The notes under the pieces: generated by a model
Database searches by the model: none
The model's input: the letters and a program-made list of their open reading frames with translations, nothing else
What the model was told of the DNA's origin: nothing
In this document: piece by piece, positions 51,968 to 61,087 of the stretch
Numbering within the stretch: the first letter of the stretch is position 1
Layout: the number at the start of each line of letters is the position of its first letter
Made by a program: the position numbers and the translations under genes
NCBI GenBank assembly: GCA_902826455.1
Contig: CADEEV010000004.1
Coordinates: 62,001 to 126,000 of the forward strand
DNA length: 64,000 nt
From: an uncultured Acidobacteriota bacterium
Lineage (GTDB): Bacteria; Acidobacteriota; Vicinamibacteria; Fen-336
Direction of reading: 5' to 3'

Positions 51968-51990
51968 CGAATCCCTCCTGTAACCGGGGG

Positions 51991-52018
51991 ATTATAGGAA
52001 GGCGTCGGCGGCGGCCAA
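51991..52018 (-). promoter_or_regulatory. glnN promoter
   Basis: On the minus strand TTGGCC (52018-52013), a 16-base spacer and TATAAT (51996-51991). The glnN ribosome-binding site AGGAGGG follows before ATG 51967. Confidence 0.6.
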
Positions 52019-52046
52019 GATTTTTTCCGGGCGCTGACAGAAACGT

Positions 52047-52664
52047 CTAGGGCGCCGTCCTCGCGACAATTTTGTAGTCCAGGCCCAGCTCGTTCTTGAC
52101 CTTGACCACCCCGGCCACCGAGACCGGGCTGATGCCGAAATCGGTCTGCTTCAGCACCACCTGGCCGGTGGCCGTGAGGACCCCGGCGGCCTTCTCGAGG
52201 CGCAGGGGCAGCACGATCGACTGGATCTTGTCGCGCAGCGTGAGGTTTCCCGTGACCCTGAGGTTCCAGGACCCGTCGGGCACCTGGCGGCCCTCGACGC
52301 GGGTCGACTCGAAGGTCGCCACCGGGAAGCGCCCGACGTCCAGGACCTCGGCGCCGGCCATCTTCTCCTGGACCTTCGGCACGTCCTCGGGCGGCTCCTC
52401 CTTGCCCGAGACCTGGAGCCGCGCCATCTCGAACTTGAGGCTGACCGACGACTTCCCCACCTCGGCCTCGTTCGCGACCACCCGGCCTTCGAAAGCCGAG
52501 GTCGTCACCTCGTGGGAATGGCCCGCGAAGCTGAACAGCCCGGACTTGCCGACGTCGATCCGGAAGGTGCTCGCCGCCGCGTCGACCACGTAGGTTTCCT
52601 GGGCGGTCGCGGAAGCCGTCGCGACGAACGCCACGAGCACGACCGCCGCCTTGATGCCGTCCAA
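52047..52664 (-). CDS. YceI-family periplasmic lipocalin-like protein
   Basis: The 205-residue protein begins at TTG 52664, just after an ideal GGAGGTGATC. It has a signal peptide ([19 protein letters not shown]) and a YceI beta-barrel: [37 protein letters not shown] and the last strand [19 protein letters not shown]. YceI proteins bind polyprenyl or fatty amphiphiles in the periplasm. The gene is divergent from the E1 dehydrogenase gene, which starts 98 bases away. Confidence 0.9.
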   Translation of the reverse strand: MDGIKAAVVLVAFVATASATAQETYVVDAAASTFRIDVGKSGLFSFAGHSHEVTTSAFEGRVVANEAEVGKSSVSLKFEMARLQVSGKEEPPEDVPKVQEKMAGAEVLDVGRFPVATFESTRVEGRQVPDGSWNLRVTGNLTLRDKIQSIVLPLRLEKAAGVLTATGQVVLKQTDFGISPVSVAGVVKVKNELGLDYKIVARTAP

Positions 52665-52761
52665 GATCACCTCCGTGAACCCCTCCGGCAGTCTATTCCG
52701 AGGCGGGCCGCACGGGGAGGATGCGTTAGAATCGGGCGTCTCATCTGGAGGTCTTCTTTCA

Positions 52762-54867
52762 TTGGCAACCACCGCGATCCAGAGGCTGCAGGGGCTCGAC
52801 CGCTCGACGCTCCTCTCCATGTACCGCACGATGTACCTCTCGCGCCGGATCGACGACAAGGAAATCCAGCTCAAGCGGCAGAACAAGATCTTCTTCCAGA
52901 TCAGCGGCGCCGGCCATGAAGCGATCCTGATCGCGGCCGGCCTGGTGCTGAAGCCGAGCCATGACTGGTTCTACGGCTACTACCGCGATCGCGCCCTGAT
53001 GCTGCATCTCGGGGCGACGCCCCTCGAGATGTTCCAGGCCGCGACGGGCGCCAAGGACGATCCGGCCTCGGGCGGGCGCCAGATGCCCTCGCACTGGGGC
53101 TTCAAGCACCTCAACGTGGTGACGAAGTCGTCTCCCACCGGCACGCAGTTCCTGCAGGCGGTGGGCTGCGCGGAGGCCGGCCTGTACCTCGGCAACGGCA
53201 CGGCCGGAGACAACCCCGGGATCCCCTTCCAGTCCGACGAGATCGTCTACTGCTCGACCGGCGAGGGCACCACGTCCGAGGGCGAGTTCTGGGAGAGCCT
53301 CAACACCGCGTCGAACCGGAGGCTGCCGGTCCTCTACGTGGTCGAGGACAACGGCTACGCGATCTCCGTCCCGGTCGAAGCCCAGACCCCGGGCGGCAAC
53401 GTCTCCAAGCTCGTGCGCATGTTCCCCGACCTGCTGGTCCGGGAGGTGGACGGCTGCGATCCCCTCGCGAGCCTCGCGGTGATGCGCGAGGCCGCCGCCT
53501 GGTGCCGCGCTCGCCGTGGCCCGGCCCTCGTCCACGCCAAGGTGATCCGGCCCTACTCCCACTCGCTCTCCGACGACGAGGCGCTCTATCGCAGCGCCGG
53601 CGAGCGCGAGCGCGACGCCCAGCGCGATCCCCTCAAGACCTTCCCCCGGCTGTTGATCGCCGAGGGCATCGTGACCGAGGAAGAGCTGGTCACGCTGCGG
53701 GAGGAGACCGACCGGGAGATCCAGAAGGCGGCGGACGCGGCCTGCATCGCGCCCGTTCCGGATCCCGACTCGGCCCTGCGCCACGTCTACTCCCACGTCG
53801 ATCCGACCTCGCGGGCCTTCGAGTCCCCGGCGCAGCCCACGGGCGACCCCAAGACCGTCGTCGACCTCTTGAACGCCTGCCTCCACGACGAGATGGCGCG
53901 CGACAAGCGCATCGTGGTCTTCGGCGAGGACGTCGCCGATTGCAGCCGGGAACAGAGCCTCGGCGAGGTCAAGGGCAAGGGCGGAGTGTTCAAGGTCACG
54001 AACAACCTGCAGCGCCGCTTCAGTTCCGAGCGCGTCTTCAACTCCCCGCTAGCCGAGGCCAACATCGTCGGCCGCGCCATCGGCATGGCCACCCGCGGCC
54101 TGAAGCCGGTCGTGGAGATCCAGTTCTTCGACTACATCTGGCCGGCCTACATGCAGATCCGCAACGAGCTCGCCCTGATCCGCTGGCGCTCGAACGGGGC
54201 CTTCAAGTGCCCGGTGGTGATCCGCGTGACCTACGGCGGCTACCTGCAGGGCGGCGCCGTGTACCACAGCCAGTGCGGCGAGGTCCTCTTCACCCACATC
54301 CCGGGGCTGCGCGTCGTGATCCCCTCGAACGCCCAGGACGCCAACGGCCTCCTGCGCACGGCGATCCGCAGCGACGACCCCGTGCTGTTCCTCGAACACA
54401 AGCATCTGTACCGGCAGACCTACAACAAGGGCATCTATCCGGGGCCCGAGTACATGATCCCGTTCGGCAAGGCGGCGACCCCGCGCGTCGGCGAGGACCT
54501 GACGATCGTGACCTTCGGCGCGCTGGTGCAGCGCTCGCTCGTCGCCGCGCGCAAGGCCGAGACGGAAGGCCTGAGCGTCGAGGTCATCGACCTGCGCAGC
54601 CTGGCGCCCTACGACTGGGACACGATCGCCGCGAGCGTCAAGAAGACCGGCCGCGTGATCGTGGCCCAGGAAGACCAGCGCTCCTGGGGCTATACGGCCG
54701 AGCTTGCCGCCCGTATCGGCGAGGAGTTGTTCGAGTACCTGGATGCGCCGGTGAAGCGCATCGGCGCCCTCGACTGCTTCGTCGGCTACAGCCCCGTGCT
54801 CGAGGACGCGATCCTGCCCCAGACCGAGGACATCCTGACGGCCATCCGAGACATCACCCGGTACTAG
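52762..54867 (+). CDS. 2-oxo acid dehydrogenase E1, alpha and beta fused
   Basis: The 701-residue single chain combines the E1 alpha part (about residues 1-345, with [20 protein letters not shown] and [14 protein letters not shown] for thiamine diphosphate) and the beta part (about 360-701, with [40 protein letters not shown] and [12 protein letters not shown]). Branched-chain (2-oxoisovalerate) and pyruvate/acetoin types share these motifs; the fused form resembles branched-chain E1. TTG 52762 follows GGAGG at 52747-52751 by 10 bases. E2 and E3 genes are not beside it. Confidence 0.88.
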   Translation: MATTAIQRLQGLDRSTLLSMYRTMYLSRRIDDKEIQLKRQNKIFFQISGAGHEAILIAAGLVLKPSHDWFYGYYRDRALMLHLGATPLEMFQAATGAKDDPASGGRQMPSHWGFKHLNVVTKSSPTGTQFLQAVGCAEAGLYLGNGTAGDNPGIPFQSDEIVYCSTGEGTTSEGEFWESLNTASNRRLPVLYVVEDNGYAISVPVEAQTPGGNVSKLVRMFPDLLVREVDGCDPLASLAVMREAAAWCRARRGPALVHAKVIRPYSHSLSDDEALYRSAGERERDAQRDPLKTFPRLLIAEGIVTEEELVTLREETDREIQKAADAACIAPVPDPDSALRHVYSHVDPTSRAFESPAQPTGDPKTVVDLLNACLHDEMARDKRIVVFGEDVADCSREQSLGEVKGKGGVFKVTNNLQRRFSSERVFNSPLAEANIVGRAIGMATRGLKPVVEIQFFDYIWPAYMQIRNELALIRWRSNGAFKCPVVIRVTYGGYLQGGAVYHSQCGEVLFTHIPGLRVVIPSNAQDANGLLRTAIRSDDPVLFLEHKHLYRQTYNKGIYPGPEYMIPFGKAATPRVGEDLTIVTFGALVQRSLVAARKAETEGLSVEVIDLRSLAPYDWDTIAASVKKTGRVIVAQEDQRSWGYTAELAARIGEELFEYLDAPVKRIGALDCFVGYSPVLEDAILPQTEDILTAIRDITRY

Positions 54868-54880
54868 GGCGTCAAGACCG

Positions 54881-55405
54881 TCACTTCGCGTCCTGCTGCA
54901 TGTCCGTGAACTGCTCGACCCGGGCCAGAGCCTGTCGCTCGATGGCCTTTGCGAGGTCCTTTCGTGAGACATGCTCGGATGAGAGCATGCTGAAGACGGG
55001 GATCATCCCGCGCTTCTCCGGATCGCGTGCCCAGATGCCCGGCTCCCGAATCTCGGCAACCACACGCACCAGGATCGGATCCTGCGTCCTCTGGCCCAGG
55101 TAGCTCTCGACCTGGACCACGAACAGCGGCATGAGGCCGTTGGGCTTGTCCTGCACGTCGAAGCCGACCTTCGTGAGTCGTTCCCGCACGGCCTCCGCGA
55201 GCCGGGTGCGGAGCTCGAGGCGCCTGGCGTTGGAGAGACCGGATAACTGCTCTGCGAGGTCTCCGGGCAGCGGGATGGGCAGCGCGACCTTGACCTCGAC
55301 GTTCACGTCGCCCAGACCGTCGATCCGTACGGCGATCGGCCCGCGTGAGCCGGGTTGCGGAGCGCCGAGAGACAGGAGCAACGCCGCCGTCGCGATGATG
55401 TTCAT
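54881..55405 (-). CDS. secreted protein of unknown function
   Basis: The 174-residue product begins with a short signal peptide (MNIIATAALLLSLGAPQPG) and then a mixed alpha/beta region without a recognised motif. LRTRLAEAVRERLTKVGFDV suggests a helix near the middle, and LFVVQVESYLGQRTQDPI strands after it. It is the last gene of the minus-strand rpoN-PTS run, 12 bases after the cupin gene. Function unknown; its end converges with the E1 gene. Confidence 0.68.
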   Translation of the reverse strand: MNIIATAALLLSLGAPQPGSRGPIAVRIDGLGDVNVEVKVALPIPLPGDLAEQLSGLSNARRLELRTRLAEAVRERLTKVGFDVQDKPNGLMPLFVVQVESYLGQRTQDPILVRVVAEIREPGIWARDPEKRGMIPVFSMLSSEHVSRKDLAKAIERQALARVEQFTDMQQDAK

Positions 55406-55417
55406 CTCGTCTGTCGC

Positions 55418-55825
55418 CTAGGGCTTGTTCGTGCCCTGGCGGCCGTAGCGGTCTTCGAGGCGCACGACGTCCTCGAGCTCGGGGGTCGAGACCTCGATGA
55501 TGTCGACGTCCGTGATGCCGGTCATCCGGTGCACGGTGCCGGGCGTGATGTGGAAGACGTCGCCGGGGTTCATCTCGATCCTGCGGAGCTCGCCCGCGTC
55601 GCCCGCCGGCTTCGTCTCGAAGAGCAGCTTCCCCGACTGGATCAGGATCGTCTCGTCCTTCACGTGGTGGTACTGGAGCGAGAGGCTCTCCCCCGCCTTC
55701 ACGTGGAGGATCTTGCCGACGTAGCGCTCGGTCCGGGCCCACCAGATCTCGTGACCCCAGGGTTTGTCGACCTTCTTCGCCTCAAAGGACACCGTGCTGC
55801 TCCTTGAATCCTGCAAGTATGCCAT
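55418..55825 (-). CDS. cupin, mannose-6-phosphate isomerase type II-like
   Basis: The 135-residue single cupin has DKPWGHEIWWARTERYVGKI near the start and cupin motif LQYHHVKDETILIQSGKLLF with metal-binding His and Glu, then FHITPGTVHRMTG. This matches the phosphomannose isomerase domain found in GMP/PMI enzymes but here stands alone. The ATG at 55825 overlaps the HPr stop (TGATG). Its PTS gene context may link sugar phosphate metabolism; activity is not certain. Confidence 0.85.
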   Translation of the reverse strand: MAYLQDSRSSTVSFEAKKVDKPWGHEIWWARTERYVGKILHVKAGESLSLQYHHVKDETILIQSGKLLFETKPAGDAGELRRIEMNPGDVFHITPGTVHRMTGITDVDIIEVSTPELEDVVRLEDRYGRQGTNKP

Positions 55826-56091
55826 CAGGCCTCGCCGAAGCCGCCCTCGACCAGCGCCGTCAGGGCCTCTACGCAGGCGGCCTCGTCGTCGCCGTCGATC
55901 ACCAGCGTGAGGCGGGTGCCGCGCGATGCGGCCAGCAGCAGGATCCCCAGGATGGACTTGCCGTCCACCGTCCGGGTCGCGTTGTTGACCGTGACGCGGG
56001 CCCGGAAGCGGCTCGCGGCCTGGACGAAGCGCGCCGCCGCCCGGGCGTGGAGACCCAGCCGGTTCCGGATCTCCACCTCGCGCCGGATCAC
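55825..56091 (-). CDS. ptsH: phosphocarrier protein HPr (NPr-like)
   Basis: The 88-residue HPr has the active His15 in RNRLGLHARAAARF and Ser46 in DGKSILGILLLAA, the site for HprK. The ARAA after His replaces the usual ARPA and is more like regulatory NPr proteins. It lies directly after the EIIA gene with a 4-base overlap and 1.3 kb from hprK, so both phosphorylation routes are available. No EI gene is in the window. Confidence 0.94.
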   Translation of the reverse strand: MIRREVEIRNRLGLHARAAARFVQAASRFRARVTVNNATRTVDGKSILGILLLAASRGTRLTLVIDGDDEAACVEALTALVEGGFGEA

Positions 56092-56486
56092 GCCTGCTTC
56101 TTCTCGAGCAGCTCGCTCGCGACGTAGATCGCGCCCTTGCCCTGGTCGCGGATCACCCGCGCCACCTCGAGCAGCTCGCCTTCTCGCAGGGTGCTGACCT
56201 TGATCAGCATCGGCAGGTTCACGCCCGTCACGATCTCGACGTCCGGCGCCAGGAACGGCAGGCTGACGTTGGTCGGCGTGCCGCCGAACATGTCGGTCAG
56301 GATCAGGGCCGGGGGCCCGCCCACCTCGGCGAGCGCATGGCCGATCGCGGCCTGTGCCGCGGCCATGTCGTCGCTCCAGCCCACCGAGACCGCCGCGACC
56401 CGGGGCATCTCCCCGACGATCTCGGTCGCCGCCTTCACGAGTTCGACGGCCACCTGCCCGTGGCTCACCACGACGACGCCGATCAC
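56088..56486 (-). CDS. PTS EIIA domain protein, mannose family
   Basis: The 132-residue EIIA has the phosphorylation His9 in MIGVVVVSHGQVAVEL and LTDMFGGTPTNVSL, the mannose-family core. It has no EIIB, EIIC or EIID partner nearby. In similar rpoN-linked clusters the protein works as a regulatory phosphoacceptor rather than in sugar import. It is between rapZ and HPr with 4-base overlaps on both sides. Confidence 0.92.
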   Translation of the reverse strand: MIGVVVVSHGQVAVELVKAATEIVGEMPRVAAVSVGWSDDMAAAQAAIGHALAEVGGPPALILTDMFGGTPTNVSLPFLAPDVEIVTGVNLPMLIKVSTLREGELLEVARVIRDQGKGAIYVASELLEKKQA

Positions 56487-57367
56487 GGGAGCTTCACGTC
56501 GCGGTGCCGGACGCTCGGCGAGTAGCCCCGCTCGGCCAGCGCCTTGCCGAGCTCGTTCGCGATCATGACCGAGCGATGCTTGCCGCCCGTGCAGCCGATG
56601 GCCACAGTGAGATAGCTCTTGCCTTCCTTCACGTAGCGCGGGATCACGAAGCCCAGGAACGAAAGCACTTTCTTCAGGAACTTGGCCGTGTCGGGCTGCG
56701 CCTTCATGTAGCGGATCACCGGCGCGTCGTTGCCGGTCAGACGCCGCAGCCGCCGCACGAAGTTGGGATTGGGCAGGAAACGCAGGTCGAAGACCAGGTC
56801 CGCCTCGGAGGGCAGCCCGTGCTTGAAGCCGAAGGACAGGATCGAGATCACCGTCTCCTGGCCCTCCGGCCGGCGCTCGTAGTGCTCCTTCACGTAGTCG
56901 CGGAGCTGATGCACCGTGAAGGCCGAGGTGTCGAGGATGCGGTCGGCCATCTTGCGGATCCGGGCCAGGGCGGCGCGCTCGGTGTTGATGCCCTCGGTCA
57001 CGGGCTCGTTGAGCGCCATGGGATGCGGCCGGCGCGTCTCGCTGAAGCGCCGCATCAGGACCTTCGAGTCGGCCTCGAGGAACAACAACGAGGCCTTCAC
57101 GCCGCGGGCCCTTATCGCGAGGTAGGCGGCCGGCAGGCGCCGCACGAAGTCCCGCTCGCGCACGTCCACCACCAGCGCCGAGCGGTGCAGGTCGGGCGAG
57201 TCGCGGATCAGGTCGGCGAAGGGGGGGATCAGGGCCGTCGGCAGGTTGTCGACGCAGAACCAGCCGGCGTCCTCGAGGGCCCGCATCACGTGGGTCTTGC
57301 CCGACCCCGACAGGCCCGTGATCACGAGGATCTCGGCGCTGCCCTTCTTCGCCCGCGTCGTGGTCAC
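56483..57367 (-). CDS. rapZ: RapZ/YvcJ-family nucleotide-binding protein
   Basis: The 294-residue P-loop protein has Walker A GLSGSGKT (residues 18-25), CVDNLPTALIP, and the C-terminal GCTGGKHRSVMIAN with HRD at the end. RapZ in E. coli is an RNase E adaptor controlling glmS; other members bind uridine- or UDP-sugar ligands. GTG 57367 overlaps the hprK stop as GTGA. The hprK-rapZ-EIIA-HPr order is a widespread regulatory PTS arrangement. Confidence 0.94.
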   Translation of the reverse strand: MTTTRAKKGSAEILVITGLSGSGKTHVMRALEDAGWFCVDNLPTALIPPFADLIRDSPDLHRSALVVDVRERDFVRRLPAAYLAIRARGVKASLLFLEADSKVLMRRFSETRRPHPMALNEPVTEGINTERAALARIRKMADRILDTSAFTVHQLRDYVKEHYERRPEGQETVISILSFGFKHGLPSEADLVFDLRFLPNPNFVRRLRRLTGNDAPVIRYMKAQPDTAKFLKKVLSFLGFVIPRYVKEGKSYLTVAIGCTGGKHRSVMIANELGKALAERGYSPSVRHRDVKLP

Positions 57368-58332
57368 GCTTCTCCCCGCCGGATCATGGCGTCCACCCTG
57401 GCCGCCAGCGTCCGGGCCGCATCGTAGCCGCGTTCCTTGAGGAGCTGGTTGCGCGAGGCGACCTCGACCAGGAGCGCCACGTTCCGTCCGGGCGCCACCG
57501 GCATCCGGACCAGGGGAACGGGCAGCCCGAGGATGTCGACCGACTCGTTCGACAGCCCCAGCCGGTCGTACTCGCGGCCGCTCTCCCAGCGCTCGAGGTT
57601 CACCACCAGCTCGAGGCGCTTGGAGAGCCGGATCGCCGACACGCCGTAGAGGTCCTTGATGTTGATGACGCCGAGGCCACGCAGCTCCATGTGGTACCGC
57701 GTCAGGTCGGGCGACGCGCCGAACAGCGAGTCCCCCATCTTCTTGATCTCGACCACGTCGTCGGCCACCAGTCGATGGCCGCGGTCGATCAGCTCGAGGG
57801 CGCACTCGGACTTGCCGATGCCGCTGTCGCCGGTGATCAGGACGCCCAGGCCGAACACGTCCATCAGCACCGAGTGCTGGTGCACGCGCTCGGCCAGGCG
57901 CTCGTCGAGGAAGGTCGAGAGCTGCTTGATGAACGCGGTCGAGTCCATGGACGTGGCGAGCAAAGCGATCCCGCGGGCCTCGGCGGCCTCGGCCAGCTCC
58001 CGCGGGGGCTTCAGCCCCTTCGTCACGACGAAGCAGGAGATCCTCCGGCGGCACAGCTTCCGCAGGATCGCGGCCCGGGCGGCGCGATCGAGCTTGCGCA
58101 GGTAGCTGATCTCGCTGCCGCCCACGATCTGCACGCGTCCGTAGCGGATGTAGTCCGTGTGGCCCGACAGGGCGAGACCGGGACGCTGCACCCGCGACAG
58201 CAGGATGCCGCGCTTGAGCCCTGCCTGTCCCGAGACGAGTCGCAGGCCCAGGGCCGCCGCTTCGCGGCCGACGAGGGCGGACACCAGCACGAGGGGAGCC
58301 TTGGGCGCGACGGCCCCCAGACGACGCGCCAA
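57364..58332 (-). CDS. hprK: HPr kinase/phosphorylase
   Basis: The 322-residue enzyme phosphorylates Ser46 of HPr with ATP and reverses it by phosphorolysis. It has the N-terminal DRTGG-like domain, the Walker A GDSGIGKS at about 168-175 with the preceding QHSVLMDVFGLGVLI His region, and the HPrK signature MELRGLGVINIKDLYG. TTG 58332 is just before the hpf stop. It works with the HPr gene 1.3 kb downstream. Confidence 0.95.
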   Translation of the reverse strand: MARRLGAVAPKAPLVLVSALVGREAAALGLRLVSGQAGLKRGILLSRVQRPGLALSGHTDYIRYGRVQIVGGSEISYLRKLDRAARAAILRKLCRRRISCFVVTKGLKPPRELAEAAEARGIALLATSMDSTAFIKQLSTFLDERLAERVHQHSVLMDVFGLGVLITGDSGIGKSECALELIDRGHRLVADDVVEIKKMGDSLFGASPDLTRYHMELRGLGVINIKDLYGVSAIRLSKRLELVVNLERWESGREYDRLGLSNESVDILGLPVPLVRMPVAPGRNVALLVEVASRNQLLKERGYDAARTLAARVDAMIRRGEA

Positions 58333-58335
58333 CGA

Positions 58336-58881
58336 CTACGCCTCGGGCTCGATCAGGCCCAGGTGGCCGTCCTGGCGGCGGTAGAGGACGCTGACCTGCT
58401 CGGTGCCGGCGTTCCGGAACACGACGAGCCCGTGAGCGCTCCCCTCGATCTCGAGGGCGGCTTCCTCGACCGTCATGGGCTTGGCCACGAAGCGCCGGCT
58501 GCGGAAGATGCGCGTCGGGCTCTCGGCCCGCTTCTCGCGCACCGCCACGGAAGGCGCGTTCCAGGCCGGGGTGCCCCGCGCCGGGCCGCGACGCTTGCGT
58601 TCCTGGCGCTTGCCCATCTGGCGCTGGGCCTGCCGGGCGATCTTGTCGATGACGGTGGTCAGGGCCACGCCCGGATCGCCCGACTCCTCGGTGGCGGCCA
58701 GCACCAGGTGGGGCGAGCGCACGCTGACCTCGGCGATCTGGCGGTGCTTGTCGGCGGCCAGCACCACGTGGGCGTCGGTGATCCCGTGGAGCACCCGCTC
58801 CAGCTTCTTGAGCTTCTTCTCGGCCAGCGCGCGCAGCTCCGGGGCGACCTCGGTCTGACGTCCCGTGTACTCGATCCTCAT
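58336..58881 (-). CDS. hpf: ribosome hibernation promoting factor, long form
   Basis: The 181-residue protein has an N-terminal HPF/YfiA domain (MRIEYTGRQTEVAPELRALA to about residue 95), a basic linker and a C-terminal dimerisation domain (RRFVAKPMTVEEAALEIEG). This long form makes 100S ribosome dimers. GGAGGCGCCC precedes ATG 58881. Its place after rpoN is standard. Confidence 0.95.
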   Translation of the reverse strand: MRIEYTGRQTEVAPELRALAEKKLKKLERVLHGITDAHVVLAADKHRQIAEVSVRSPHLVLAATEESGDPGVALTTVIDKIARQAQRQMGKRQERKRRGPARGTPAWNAPSVAVREKRAESPTRIFRSRRFVAKPMTVEEAALEIEGSAHGLVVFRNAGTEQVSVLYRRQDGHLGLIEPEA

Positions 58882-58912
58882 GGGCGCCTCCGTTCTCGTC
58901 GGTTACGAGCGG

Positions 58913-60340
58913 CTAGTGGACCGACCTCCGCAGGTTCGAAGGAGGGATGCGCAGCTCTTCACGGTACTTCGCGACGGTGCGGCGGGCCAGGGGCAGGCCT
59001 TCGCGGCCGAGGGTCTCGGCGATCTGGGAGTCCGAGAGCGGCCGGGCCCCGTCCTCGCTCTCGATCATCTTCCGGATCCGGTCCTTGATCGTGACCGAGC
59101 TCACGGCCTCCCCCATGTTCGAGGTGATGCCGCTGTGGAAGAAGAAGCGCAGCTCGTAGACGCCGCGCGGCGTGTGCATGTACTTGTTCGCCACCACCCG
59201 CGAGACCGTCGACTCGTGCATGCCGATGTCGTTCGCGACGTCGCGCAGCACGAGGGGCCGGAGGTGGGCGACGCCGTGGTCGAGGAAGCCGCGCTGGTGC
59301 TTCACGATCGACTCGGACACCTTGTAGATCGTGCGCTGGCGCTGGTCGACGCTCTTCAGGAGCCACAGCGCGCTGCGCAGCTTGTCCTTCACGTAGTCGC
59401 GGGTCTCCTGGGAGTTGCCCTCGCGGTTGTCGAGCATGCGGCGGTAGGTGGAGCTGATGCGCAGCTTCGGCAGCCCGTCGTCGTTGAGGACGACCTTGTA
59501 GTCGTCCCCCTCCTTGACGATGTACACGTCGGGCAGCACGTAGGTCGAGCTGTTCGGGCTGTACTTGCGGCCCGGCTTCGGGTCGAGGCGCCGGATCACC
59601 TCGAGGTGGTGGGACACCTCGTCGGGCGTCAGGCCCATGTGCCGGCCGATCTCGGTGTACTGGTGGCTCTGGAGCTGCTTCAGGTGGTCGCGGACCATGA
59701 GGTCCGTCGGCGTGTTCTCGAGGCCGAGCTGCCGCAGCTGGAGCCGCAGGCATTCCGAGAGGTCGCGGGCGGCGATCCCGGGCGGGTCGAGGGTCTGGAC
59801 GACGGCCAGCGCCTTCTCGACCTCCGCGGCCGGGAACGGGCCCATGTTCGCGATCTCCTCGACCGAGGCCCGCAGCATGCCGTCCTCGTCGAGGTTGTGG
59901 ATGATCGCGTCGCCGATCTCGAGGATCAGCTCGTCGGAGACCGACATGTGGAGCTGCCAGGAGAGGTGGTCGTAGAGATCCGGGGGCTCGGTGAGCGTGT
60001 TCTCGATCGGCGGCATCTCGGGGATGTCGGCATTGCGCGGCCGGCGGTCGCCCTTGTCGTCGAGGTAGTCCTCGAAGAACTTCTCGACGTCGATGTCCTT
60101 CAGGGGGTCGTTGCGCTCGGCCTCCTCCCCGGCCTCCTGGTTCGCGACCTCGTCCGTCGACATCGTCTCCTGGACGGGCACCTCCTCGAGCAGGGGGTTC
60201 TCCATCACCTCCTGCTCCAGCACCTCCGCGAGCTCGAGGGTGGTGAGGGGCAGCAGCTTGATGGCCTGCTGCAGCGACGGCGTGAGGATCAGCCGCTGGG
60301 AGAGACGAGTCGAAAGGCCTAGTTTTTGAAGGATGGCCAA
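58913..60340 (-). CDS. rpoN: RNA polymerase sigma-54 factor
   Basis: The 475-residue sigma-54 has the Gln/Leu-rich region I (LSQRLILTPSLQQAIKLLPL), an acidic region II (about 55-115), the core-binding region, and the DNA-binding C-terminus with RpoN box ARRTVAKYREEL. It directs enhancer-dependent promoters. TTG 60340 gives the normal N-terminus; no Shine-Dalgarno sequence is obvious. lptB is 12 bases upstream, the standard order. Confidence 0.96.
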   Translation of the reverse strand: MAILQKLGLSTRLSQRLILTPSLQQAIKLLPLTTLELAEVLEQEVMENPLLEEVPVQETMSTDEVANQEAGEEAERNDPLKDIDVEKFFEDYLDDKGDRRPRNADIPEMPPIENTLTEPPDLYDHLSWQLHMSVSDELILEIGDAIIHNLDEDGMLRASVEEIANMGPFPAAEVEKALAVVQTLDPPGIAARDLSECLRLQLRQLGLENTPTDLMVRDHLKQLQSHQYTEIGRHMGLTPDEVSHHLEVIRRLDPKPGRKYSPNSSTYVLPDVYIVKEGDDYKVVLNDDGLPKLRISSTYRRMLDNREGNSQETRDYVKDKLRSALWLLKSVDQRQRTIYKVSESIVKHQRGFLDHGVAHLRPLVLRDVANDIGMHESTVSRVVANKYMHTPRGVYELRFFFHSGITSNMGEAVSSVTIKDRIRKMIESEDGARPLSDSQIAETLGREGLPLARRTVAKYREELRIPPSNLRRSVH

Positions 60341-60352
60341 GGGCTGCGGTTC

Positions 60353-61087
60353 CTAGAGCGACTCGTCCAGTCGGAAAGTCTCGCCGAGGTAGACCCGACG
60401 CACTTCTTCGTCGGCAGCGAGCTCCCCTGGGGTTCCCGAGCGAAAGACCTCACCGCCCGTGAGGATATAAGCGCGATCCGTGATTTTCAAGGTTTCGCGC
60501 ACGTTGTGGTCTGTGATCAGGACCCCGATGCCGCGGTTCTTCAGGTGCTGGATCAGGGCCTGGATGTCGCTGACGGCGATCGGGTCGATGCCCGCGAAGG
60601 GCTCGTCCAGCAGCATGAAGGTCGGCGACGTCGCCAGGGCCCGGCAGATCTCGAGGCGGCGCCGCTCGCCGCCGGACAGGGTGTAGGCCGGCTGCTTCGC
60701 GATCTTCTGGATGCCCAGCTCCTCGAGCAGCGCCCGGGCGCGCGCGCGCTGCTCGGCGGGCGGCAGGCCCAGGGTCTCCAGGATCGCCGTCACGTTCTGT
60801 TCCGCGGTCAGCTTGCGGAAGACGCTCGCCTCCTGAGGCAGGTAGCCGATCCCGGCCCGGGCCCGCTGGTACATGGGCAGGCCCGTGATGTCGCGATCCC
60901 CCAGGAACACCTGGCCGCTGTCGGGTCGCGCCAGGCCGACGACCATGTAGAACGTCGTCGTCTTCCCGGCGCCGTTCGGGCCCAGCAGGCCCACCACTTC
61001 CCCTTCGTGGATGCCGAGGGCCACGTGGTTCACAACCACGCGTCGGCCGTAGGACTTGGTGAGGGCGCGGGCCTCGAGGAGGCTCAC
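60353..61087 (-). CDS. lptB: LPS export ABC transporter ATP-binding protein
   Basis: The 244-residue ATPase powers LPS extraction with LptFG. Walker A GPNGAGKT (residues 36-43), [15 protein letters not shown] and Walker [17 protein letters not shown] are present, the last matching LptB exactly in style. The start overlaps the stop of the LptC/A-like gene by 4 bases. It precedes rpoN. Confidence 0.95.
   Translation of the reverse strand: MSLLEARALTKSYGRRVVVNHVALGIHEGEVVGLLGPNGAGKTTTFYMVVGLARPDSGQVFLGDRDITGLPMYQRARAGIGYLPQEASVFRKLTAEQNVTAILETLGLPPAEQRARARALLEELGIQKIAKQPAYTLSGGERRRLEICRALATSPTFMLLDEPFAGIDPIAVSDIQALIQHLKNRGIGVLITDHNVRETLKITDRAYILTGGEVFRSGTPGELAADEEVRRVYLGETFRLDESL

Noticed and set aside
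52015-52050. T-rich run ATTTTTTCC as a terminator
   Set aside because: It would need to be read on the plus strand, where no gene ends; on the minus strand it is an A tract without a useful stem.
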